Assembly: GCA_946545105.1 (NCBI GenBank)
Contig: CAMNMY010000077.1
Location: 1-5,207, forward strand
Direction: 5' to 3'
DNA: 5,207 nt
Origin: an uncultured Clostridia bacterium
GTDB taxonomy: Bacteria; Bacillota_A; Clostridia; Christensenellales; UBA3700
Under the pieces are notes generated by a model that saw only the letters and a program-made list of their open reading frames with translations, was not told the DNA's origin and ran no database searches. Shown here piece after piece: positions 1 to 4,307 of this stretch (position 1 is its first letter; each line of letters begins with the position of its first letter). The position numbers and the translations under genes are program-made.

Positions 1-248
1 AATGTCATATCTTTGCTAAACATGATGCGCTCGCTTTGAGGATACGTAAAATCACTTGTCAATCTTATGGACCCTCCATTTCCTATTGCAGTAGTAAAGT
101 CAGCAGCGGTTGCAACATCTGTTGTATCTGCATACGCTACATTTTTAGATTCTATTGTATAAGAAAATGAAATTACCACAATGCCTAAAAGTACAAACAC
201 TATAAGCAATAGCGCTGTAACTAATGTACTTTTTGCCCTAGTTTTCAT
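1..248 (-). CDS. N-terminal part of a secreted or membrane-anchored surface protein
   Basis: This reading frame starts at ATG 248-246 and stays open to the window edge, giving 82 codons, so the C-terminal part is missing. A strong ribosome binding site (AAGGGGGA) lies about 6 nt upstream. Residues 2-7 are basic (KTRAK) and a hydrophobic stretch follows at about residues 9-30 (LVTALLLIVFVLLGIVVISF). This is either a long signal peptide, with a possible cleavage site after VAYA at residue 40, or an N-terminal membrane anchor. The exported part begins TTDVATAADFTTAIGNGGSI, then R-L-T-S-D-F-T. That pattern (V-x-T-A-x-x-F-x-x-A-I with GG-x-I-x-L-x-x-D) is typical of the first turns of pectate-lyase-like right-handed beta-helix surface proteins of Firmicutes. 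That family assignment is inferred from a short stretch. Function is unknown; an adhesin or a polysaccharide-binding protein is possible. It has its own promoter region after the XRE-gene terminator. Confidence 0.75.
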   Translation of the reverse strand, partial: MKTRAKSTLVTALLLIVFVLLGIVVISFSYTIESKNVAYADTTDVATAADFTTAIGNGGSIRLTSDFTYPQSERIMFSKDMT

Positions 249-283
249 ATAAATCCCCCTTAATGATTTATTTACTCTTAAAT

Positions 284-313
284 AATATAATTGGGCGCGC
301 AACAAAATTGCAA
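284..313 (-). promoter_or_regulatory. putative promoter of the surface-protein gene, with an operator-like palindrome in its spacer
   Basis: On the minus strand TTGCAA (313-308) and TATATT (289-284) are 18 nt apart, matching SigA boxes at 4/6 and 5/6 positions. The spacer holds a GC-rich near-palindrome, TTGCGCGCCCAA (302-291; 10 of 12 positions symmetric), in otherwise AT-rich DNA. It shares TTGCGC with repeats upstream of the XRE regulator gene. Placement between -35 and -10 would suit a repressor site. The promoter call is weak because the -35 box is poor. Confidence 0.4.
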
Positions 314-318
314 CATGC

Positions 319-351
319 AAAAAAATGACCCAACATTCAGTTGGGCCATTT
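319..351 (-). terminator. rho-independent terminator of the XRE regulator gene
   Basis: Transcribed on the minus strand, this forms a 12-bp stem (351-340 with 334-323) around a 5-nt loop, with a U7 tract over 325-319 that overlaps the base of the stem. One position is G·U on the minus-strand RNA but A/C on the plus strand, which supports use in the minus direction. It begins 8 nt after the stop codon of the regulator gene and separates it from the surface-protein gene. Confidence 0.85.
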
Positions 352-359
352 AATCTTAA

Positions 360-1070
360 TTAATCTTCGTCTTTATCTTCTTCTTTTGTTTTTAAAACAT
401 ATTTATCGATAGGATCTGTGATTATATAGTAGATTGGAATTGTTATGAACAAGAACCAATATGGATGCCATAAGCCATATTTCATTCCTATAAATAGATA
501 AATGAATGTAACTAAGCATGGCCAAACAAATTGTGTTAATTGTTTTTTAGCGATTACTTGGAAAATACTCATAACAGCTGGCATCAATACCCATAGAGTC
601 CAACAGATTTCCCATCCATCAAAACACATTCCCCAAACTAAGAACCCAATTAGGGTTAGCAAAGCTACAACTCCGTCCATCGTACTTACAAAGATCATTT
701 GCTTTTTGTCTACTTTGTGCTCTGAACCATCTTTGTTATAACAATGCATATGGCCATTCTCGATTTTTAGAGTTTGTCCTTCATCATCAGTAAATACCAT
801 AGAAGATGAATCTTTCTTTTCTTCTTGTCCTCTATCTATAACTCTATCTCTAATTTCTTCATCTGATTCTGAATCATTTAATAATTCATCTAAAGAAATA
901 TTATATAATCTAGCCAATACAATTAAATTATCTGTATCTGGAGAAGACTCTGCTCTTTCCCATTTTGATACAGCTTGTCTAGATATTCCTAATTTATCTG
1001 CTAATTCTTCTTGAGAATATCCATTTTCTTTTCTTAATTTTTGTAATCTGTTTGCAATCTCTATATTCAT
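360..1070 (-). CDS. XRE-family transcriptional regulator with C-terminal membrane domain
   Basis: The protein has 236 residues from ATG 1070. A Cro/C1-type helix-turn-helix fills about residues 9-63, with the recognition region SQEELADKLGISRQAVSKWE at 19-38. A charged linker (about 64-90) and a short polar stretch around HMHCYNKDGSEHK (107-119) follow. Four hydrophobic helices lie at about 131-150, 153-173, 178-196 and 200-218, and the C-terminal tail is acidic (KEEDKDED). An even number of helices leaves both ends in the cytoplasm, as a membrane-tethered DNA-binding protein needs. Firmicutes carry many XRE regulators of this architecture; their signals are mostly unknown. An in-frame GTG three codons upstream (1079) would also give an ORF, but it abuts the ribosome binding site, so ATG 1070 is chosen. 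It is flanked by its own promoter region and a terminator, so it is probably monocistronic. Target genes are unknown; itself and the adjacent surface protein are candidates. Confidence 0.88.
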   Translation of the reverse strand: MNIEIANRLQKLRKENGYSQEELADKLGISRQAVSKWERAESSPDTDNLIVLARLYNISLDELLNDSESDEEIRDRVIDRGQEEKKDSSSMVFTDDEGQTLKIENGHMHCYNKDGSEHKVDKKQMIFVSTMDGVVALLTLIGFLVWGMCFDGWEICWTLWVLMPAVMSIFQVIAKKQLTQFVWPCLVTFIYLFIGMKYGLWHPYWFLFITIPIYYIITDPIDKYVLKTKEEDKDED

Positions 1071-1071
1071 A

Positions 1072-1156
1072 TTGCGCACCTCCTTGCTTTTGTCACCTTT
1101 ACTTTAACAAGTCAGGCTGGTTGCGCACCACCATCTTTGGTTTGAATTTACGCAAC
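1072..1156. repeat. GTTGCGC repeats in the XRE gene leader, candidate autoregulatory operators
   Basis: Three copies of a GC-rich motif lie in AT-rich DNA. TTGCGCACC occurs on the plus strand at 1072-1080 and 1121-1129, exact over 9 nt and 49 bp apart. The inverted form TACGCAAC is at 1149-1156. The second and third copies form a dyad GTTGCGCA (1120-1127) with TACGCAAC (1149-1156), 7 of 8 positions symmetric, centres 29 bp apart. A fourth, related copy sits in the promoter of the surface-protein gene (294-302). XRE regulators commonly bind such repeats at their own promoter; no binding is shown here. The copy at 1072 overlaps the ribosome binding site spacing and may be fortuitous. Confidence 0.4.
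1078..1085 (-). promoter_or_regulatory. ribosome binding site that fixes the XRE gene start at 1070
   Basis: AAGGAGGT is a near-perfect Shine-Dalgarno sequence. AGGAGG ends 8 nt before ATG 1070, the usual distance. The alternative GTG at 1079-1077 overlaps the Shine-Dalgarno itself and could not be served by it. Confidence 0.85.
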
Positions 1157-1174
1157 TATTGGTTTCTTTTTCAA
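1145..1174 (-). promoter_or_regulatory. possible promoter of the XRE regulator gene
   Basis: TTGAAA (1174-1169) and TAAATT (1150-1145) are 18 nt apart, with 5/6 and 4/6 matches to SigA boxes. One arm of the GTTGCG dyad lies directly against the -10 box. The rest of the gap between the two regulator genes (1071-1243) holds no other gene, and I see no clear terminator for the Rrf2 gene there, so read-through from it cannot be excluded. Confidence 0.35.
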
Positions 1175-1243
1175 AAAAGTTCGCTATTTCCTATATTTTA
1201 CAACGATTTTTAAACAAATTAAAGACAAGATTTGGATTATGTA

Positions 1244-1672
1244 TTAAATAATGTAATTATTCTCAATATGCTCGTTAATTAAATCTAAAAGGGTTATACC
1301 CTCAAAATAATCGTTAACTAATTTTGAAAAGCCTTTCCACATCTTTAGTGTTTTACATTGCGCAGCTCTTGGACATGGAGGAGCTCCTTCTTCCAAACAA
1401 GCAATAGGCTCTAAAGATACTTCAGTAGTTAAAAGGATTTCTTTAACTGTGTAATCTTGTGGTTCTTTTGCAAGTTTATAGCCACCGCCCTTTCCATGAA
1501 GCGCATCAACTAAATGCTTCTTTGAAAGATCAGTCATAATTCCTTCTAGATATTTTTGAGAGATTTCTTGGCGCTCAGCTATCTCCTTTAGTGGAATATA
1601 TGAACCACTATAGTTCTCTGCCAAATCAATCATAACTCTTAATGCGTATCTGCCTCTTGTTGAAATTTTCAT
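1244..1672 (-). CDS. Rrf2-family transcriptional regulator (CymR/IscR-like), likely sulfur or cysteine regulator
   Basis: The protein has 142 residues, normal for Rrf2. The N-terminus MKISTRGRYALRVMIDLA, the recognition helix region EISQKYLEGIMTDLSKKHLV (37-55 or so) and the wing GKGGGYKLAKEP (60-71) are classic Rrf2 winged-helix signatures. Cys92, Cys100 and Cys106 (C-x7-C-x5-C) resemble the Fe-S ligand triad of IscR, so a cluster may be bound; this is inference. The last residues are NNYII, a C-terminal isoleucine like those by which CysE, and probably CymR, engage CysK. The gene follows cysK with a gap of about 80 nt and has its own promoter and dyad, so it is probably autoregulated and may also be reached by read-through. 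Ribosome binding site AGAGGA lies about 4 nt before ATG. The likely role is repression of the upstream sulfhydrylase-cysK operon when cysteine is plentiful. A pure IscR-type Fe-S biogenesis role is the alternative. Confidence 0.9.
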   Translation of the reverse strand: MKISTRGRYALRVMIDLAENYSGSYIPLKEIAERQEISQKYLEGIMTDLSKKHLVDALHGKGGGYKLAKEPQDYTVKEILLTTEVSLEPIACLEEGAPPCPRAAQCKTLKMWKGFSKLVNDYFEGITLLDLINEHIENNYII

Positions 1673-1690
1673 AATATCCTCTTAAATACA

Positions 1691-1717
1691 ACTTGCCCAC
1701 CATATTGGTAGGCAAGT
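1691..1717 (-). promoter_or_regulatory. 27-bp dyad at the rrf2 transcription start, candidate Rrf2 operator
   Basis: The arms ACTTGCC and GGCAAGT (7 bp perfect) enclose a second paired segment ACC/GGT around a 5-nt centre. On the minus strand the core is CCTACCAATATGGTGGG. It starts 2 nt after the -10 box and so overlaps the predicted start (about 1713). Rrf2 proteins bind palindromes of about this size. In RNA it would fold as an 11-bp hairpin with one U·G, but the following sequence (UGUAUUUAAG) is too poor in U for a convincing terminator. Confidence 0.6.
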
Positions 1718-1719
1718 CA

Positions 1720-1749
1720 ATTATATCATTTATTAATTTTTGTAGTCAA
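1720..1749 (-). promoter_or_regulatory. SigA-type promoter of the Rrf2 regulator gene
   Basis: TTGACT (1749-1744) and TATAAT (1725-1720) are 18 nt apart, and TG one base before the -10 box makes it an extended -10 (TGATATAAT). The -35 box starts one base after the cysK stop codon, so the whole promoter fits in the short gap between the two genes. The predicted start is about 1713, giving a 5' leader of about 40 nt. Confidence 0.8.
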
Positions 1750-1750
1750 A

Positions 1751-2683
1751 TTAGTCTTGGAATAATGGAGTAGATAAATATCTATCACCTGTATCTGGTA
1801 ATAAAACTACGATTGTCTTACCTGCGTTTTCTTCTCTCTTAGCTACTTCAACTGCAGCTCTTAGAGCAGCTCCTGAAGAAATACCTACTAAAACGCCCTC
1901 TTTCTTTCCAACTAATTTACCATATTCGAAAGCATCTTCGTTTGAAACTGGGATGATTTCATCATAGATTTTTGTATTTAATACTTCTGGAACGAATCCT
2001 GCACCAATACCTTGAATCTTATGTGGTCCAGCTACACCTGTAGATAAAACTGCTGATGTTTGTGGTTCAACTGCTACAACTTTAACTGATGGCTTCTTTG
2101 ATTTTAGGTATTCACCTACACCAGTAACTGTACCACCTGTTCCTACACCTGCTACGAAGATATCTACGCTACCGTCTGTGTCTTCATAGATTTCTGGGCC
2201 AGTATGCTCTCTATGAGCCTTAGGATTTGCTGGGTTTACAAATTGACCAGCAATAATTGATCCTTCGATTTGTTGAGCCAATTCTTCAGCCTTAGCAATA
2301 GCTCCCTTCATTCCCTTTGCACCTTCAGATAAAACTAGTTCTGCACCATATGCTTTGATTAATTGTCTTCTTTCAACTGACATTGTTTCTGGCATAACGA
2401 TAACTAGTTTATATCCTCTAGCTGCAGCAACTGATGCAAGTCCAATTCCAGTGTTTCCAGATGTTGGCTCGATGATTGTGCCACCCTTCTTTAATCTACC
2501 TGATGCTTCAGCATCATCTAAAATAGACTTTGCTACTCTATCTTTAACTGAGCCAGCTGGGTTGAAATATTCAAGCTTTGCTAAAAGTTTAGCCTTTAAG
2601 TTTAGTTCTTTTTCTATATTTGTTAATTCCAATAATGGAGTTCTTCCGATTAATTGATCTGCTGATGTATATATTTTTGCCAT
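1751..2683 (-). CDS. cysK: cysteine synthase A (O-acetylserine sulfhydrylase), PLP enzyme
   Basis: CysK makes L-cysteine from O-acetyl-L-serine and sulfide in the cytoplasm using pyridoxal phosphate. The 310 residues match the family length. Visible hallmarks are NPAGSVKDR with the PLP lysine at K47, the substrate loop TSGNTG (74-79), the phosphate-binding loop GVGTGGT (179-185), the [10 protein letters not shown] segment (221-230) and GISSGAA (267-273). The start ATG 2683 has GGAGGA 8 nt upstream. It follows the sulfhydrylase gene by 19 nt with no promoter between, so the two are cotranscribed. There is no cysE (serine acetyltransferase) in the window. The protein has no cysteine and only three internal methionines (97, 101, 125). 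In Bacillus subtilis CysK also binds the regulator CymR and CysE; the Rrf2 gene just downstream makes a similar moonlighting role plausible here. Confidence 0.96.
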   Translation of the reverse strand: MAKIYTSADQLIGRTPLLELTNIEKELNLKAKLLAKLEYFNPAGSVKDRVAKSILDDAEASGRLKKGGTIIEPTSGNTGIGLASVAAARGYKLVIVMPETMSVERRQLIKAYGAELVLSEGAKGMKGAIAKAEELAQQIEGSIIAGQFVNPANPKAHREHTGPEIYEDTDGSVDIFVAGVGTGGTVTGVGEYLKSKKPSVKVVAVEPQTSAVLSTGVAGPHKIQGIGAGFVPEVLNTKIYDEIIPVSNEDAFEYGKLVGKKEGVLVGISSGAALRAAVEVAKREENAGKTIVVLLPDTGDRYLSTPLFQD

Positions 2684-2702
2684 TTTTCATTTCCTCCGTA
2701 TC

Positions 2703-4007
2703 TTATTTTATATCTTTTACTGCATCAAATGCATCTGATAAATCAGAAATAATATCATCAATGTGCTCTGTACCGATAGATAATCTGATTGTATTCTTAT
2801 AAATACCTGCTTCTTCTAACTCTGCATCTGTTAATTGAGAGTGAGTTGTTGTTGCTGGGTGAATTACTAATGACTTAACATCTGCTACGTTTGCAAGTAA
2901 TGAGAAGATCTTTAAATTATCTATAAAAGCTAAAGCTTTTTCTTGTGATCCCTTAATTTCAAATGTAAAGATTGAACCACCACCATTTGGTAAGTATTTA
3001 TCATATAAAGCCTTTTCTTTTGGATCTACGGCTACTGATGGATGATTTACCTTCTCTACTTGTGGATGTGCATTTAAGAATTTAACAACCTTTAATGCGT
3101 TTTCTACATGTCTTTCAACTCTTAAAGATAGTGTTTCAATTCCTTGTAATGCGATGAATGCGTTAACTGGAGAAATTGCAGCACCTGTATCTCTTAGAAG
3201 AATTGCTCTAATGTATGTAACATAGGCAGCTGGACCTACTGCATCATAGAATGATACTCCGTGGTATGATGGGTTTGGATCAACAAGCTTTGAGAACTTG
3301 CCAGATTTCTTCCAATCAAACTTACCGCTATCTACGATAACACCGCCTAAACCTGTACCATGTCCAATTAAGAACTTAGTAGCTGAGTGAACAACGATAT
3401 CTGCACCGTATTCAATTGGTCTTACAAGATATGGTGTACCAAATGTATTATCAATTACAAGTGGGATATTGTGCTTATGAGCGATATTTGCAATAGCCTC
3501 AATATCTACTACTTCTGATCTTGGGTTACCTAATGTTTCAATAAATACTAATTTTGTATTATCTTGAATTGCATTTTCGATATCATTTAGATTTCCATTC
3601 TTTACGAAAGTTGTATTAATACCAAAATCCTTTAATGTGTGTTCAAATAAGTTATATGTACCACCATAAATGTTGTTTAGTGAAACAATATGATCACCTG
3701 CACCAGCTAATGCTAATACTGCATATGTAATAGCTGCAGCACCTGAAGCTACTGCTAAAGCTGCTACACCACCTTCTAATGCAGCGATTCTTTGTTCTAA
3801 AACGTCTTGTGTTGGGTTTGTTAATCTACCATAAATGTTTCCTGCATCTCTTAATGCGAATCTATCTGCAGCATGCTTTGAATTATGGAAAACATATGAT
3901 GATGTTAAATATATTGGAACTGCTCTTGCGTCTGTTGCGCTATCTGCGTTCTCTTGTCCTACGTGTAATTGTAATGTTTCAAATTTATATTTCTTTTGTG
4001 TACTCAT
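2703..4007 (-). CDS. metY: O-acetylhomoserine aminocarboxypropyltransferase / cysteine synthase (OAH/OAS sulfhydrylase)
   Basis: This Cys/Met-metabolism PLP enzyme (fold type I) replaces the acetyl group of O-acetylhomoserine with sulfide to give homocysteine; many members also use O-acetylserine to give cysteine. The length of 434 residues fits the family (about 425-435). Visible are Y59-G-R-L-T-N-P-T (59-66), ASGAAA (87-92), IDNTFGTPY (185-193) with the cofactor-binding Asp186, HSATKFLIGHG (207-217) with the PLP lysine K211, and SLLANVADVKSLVIHPATTTHSQL near the C-terminus, typical of OAH sulfhydrylases rather than of cystathionine enzymes. AAGGAGA lies about 9 nt before ATG. It is first in the operon with cysK, behind a leader with a Cys-rich peptide. 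It contains no cysteine and no methionine after the initiator, which is highly unusual for 434 residues. The choice between homocysteine and cysteine synthesis in vivo is open; the cysK partner and Cys-rich leader favour a cysteine or general sulfide-assimilation role. Confidence 0.93.
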   Translation of the reverse strand: MSTQKKYKFETLQLHVGQENADSATDARAVPIYLTSSYVFHNSKHAADRFALRDAGNIYGRLTNPTQDVLEQRIAALEGGVAALAVASGAAAITYAVLALAGAGDHIVSLNNIYGGTYNLFEHTLKDFGINTTFVKNGNLNDIENAIQDNTKLVFIETLGNPRSEVVDIEAIANIAHKHNIPLVIDNTFGTPYLVRPIEYGADIVVHSATKFLIGHGTGLGGVIVDSGKFDWKKSGKFSKLVDPNPSYHGVSFYDAVGPAAYVTYIRAILLRDTGAAISPVNAFIALQGIETLSLRVERHVENALKVVKFLNAHPQVEKVNHPSVAVDPKEKALYDKYLPNGGGSIFTFEIKGSQEKALAFIDNLKIFSLLANVADVKSLVIHPATTTHSQLTDAELEEAGIYKNTIRLSIGTEHIDDIISDLSDAFDAVKDIK

Positions 4008-4038
4008 TTTTAATAATCTCCTTTTAATTTAATCAATA

Positions 4039-4099
4039 GTGTTTTAATTTTTTTTGTGAAGTTGCAGTCATTAGCAACAACATCGAAAACACATTCGAT
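4039..4099 (-). promoter_or_regulatory. leader RNA structures around the Cys codons, candidate attenuation region
   Basis: On the minus strand ATCGAA (4099-4094) pairs with TTCGAT (4087-4082) around a 6-nt loop that contains a Cys codon. GTTGC (4078-4074) pairs with GCAAC (4065-4061) around the leader-peptide stop codon. An alternative long pairing, GTGTTTT (4092-4086) with AAAACAC (4045-4039), excludes the first hairpin. Ribosomes waiting on the Cys codons would change which forms. No U tract follows: the next bases are A8 (4055-4048). An intrinsic terminator is therefore absent, and control would have to act through Rho, RNA decay or translation. The pairings are short and the regulatory role is inferred. 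Confidence 0.35.
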
Positions 4100-4145
4100 C
4101 TAAACGAAAATTATTCTTGATTTCATAAATTAAATTCTTCAACAT
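4071..4145 (-). CDS. candidate 24-residue cysteine-rich leader peptide of the metY-cysK operon
   Basis: A short frame in the operon leader runs from ATG 4145 to TAA 4073-4071, followed at once by TGA. It begins MLKNLIYEIKNN and ends MCFRCCC, so four of the last six residues are cysteine (codons TGT, TGT, TGT, TGC). A ribosome binding site, AAAGGA, lies 10 nt upstream of the ATG, near the 5' end of the predicted transcript. The two enzymes encoded downstream contain no cysteine at all, so the enrichment is not a composition effect. It stands 63 nt before the metY start. Short Cys-rich upstream frames are reported to control sulfur genes in mycobacteria; a similar role here, where stalling at Cys codons signals low Cys-tRNA, is inference. 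Translation is not proven. Confidence 0.6.
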   Translation of the reverse strand: MLKNLIYEIKNNFRLDRMCFRCCC

Positions 4146-4161
4146 TTGTTTTGCATCCTTT

Positions 4162-4186
4162 AACCTATCAACTTAGTAGGTTGATA
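4162..4186 (-). promoter_or_regulatory. dyads at the metY-cysK transcription start, candidate Rrf2 operator
   Basis: Two overlapping palindromes lie just downstream of the -10 box. One has arms AACCTA and TAGGTT with 9 nt between (4162-4182, centre 4172). The other has arms TATCAAC and GTTGATA with 7 nt between (4166-4186, centre 4176). The minus-strand core CCTACTAAGTTGATAGG aligns with CCTACCAATATGGTGGG at the rrf2 promoter in 12 of 17 positions, and the dyad centres are 17 and 16 nt from the end of the respective -10 boxes. The predicted start (about 4182) lies within the site, as expected for a repressor operator. Confidence 0.65.
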
Positions 4187-4188
4187 TG

Positions 4189-4217
4189 ATTATAAGATAC
4201 AATTTATATATTGTCAA
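4189..4217 (-). promoter_or_regulatory. consensus SigA promoter of the metY-cysK operon
   Basis: TTGACA (4217-4212) and TATAAT (4194-4189) match the consensus at all 12 positions with the ideal 17-nt spacer. Long T and A tracts lie directly upstream (4218-4246) and could act as an UP element. The predicted start is A at about 4182, giving a leader of about 175 nt before metY. So strong a core promoter suggests that output is held down by the operator and perhaps by the leader. Confidence 0.92.
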
Positions 4218-4237
4218 TAGTTTTTCAAAAAAAATTT

Positions 4238-4282
4238 AAAAAAAAATTATTGGCCCAATTTTTATTCAAAACTGAGCCAATA
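4238..4282 (-). terminator. rho-independent terminator of the GH30 gene
   Basis: A 10-bp stem (4282-4273 with 4257-4248, one U·G) has a 15-nt loop that can pair further through UUUU/AAAA, and is followed after one base by U9 (4246-4238). The wobble pair is stable only in minus-strand RNA. It lies 25 nt after the stop codon at 4308. Its U tract runs straight into the AT-rich region upstream of the metY promoter. Confidence 0.9.
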
Positions 4283-4307
4283 TATATAATATAGTTACAT
4301 ATTAATA

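Noticed and set aside
502..741. Plus-strand ORF of 79 codons opposite the XRE gene
   Set aside because: It lies wholly antisense to a gene with clear domains, has no ribosome binding site and no recognisable motif.
1099..1134. Minus-strand 11-codon ORF in the XRE gene leader
   Set aside because: There is no Shine-Dalgarno sequence before its ATG and no amino-acid bias.
1161..1230. Terminator for the Rrf2 gene from the CAAAT/ATTTG pairing or the CTTTTTTGAAAAAG stretch
   Set aside because: The stems are short and AT-only, without a proper U tract; termination there cannot be supported.
2355..2802. Plus-strand ORFs (2355-2657 and 2620-2802) opposite cysK and the end of metY
   Set aside because: Both are antisense shadows of well-supported enzyme genes; their composition is what reverse-reading of AT-rich codons gives.
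3779..4032. Two overlapping plus-strand ORFs opposite the metY N-terminus
   Set aside because: They are mutually overlapping, antisense to a conserved enzyme and lack ribosome binding sites.
4061..4078. GTTGC/GCAAC hairpin as an intrinsic terminator of the metY leader
   Set aside because: The stem is only 5 bp and on the transcribed strand it is followed by A8, not by a U tract.
4139..4156. Five-codon frame starting at ATG 4156 and overlapping the leader-peptide start
   Set aside because: The AAAGG sequence abuts its ATG, too close to act as its ribosome binding site, while spacing suits ATG 4145.
4008..4182. SAM riboswitch or Cys T-box in the metY leader
   Set aside because: The leader is short, lacks a T-box AGGGUGG-type element and shows no SAM-riboswitch stem arrangement or terminator.
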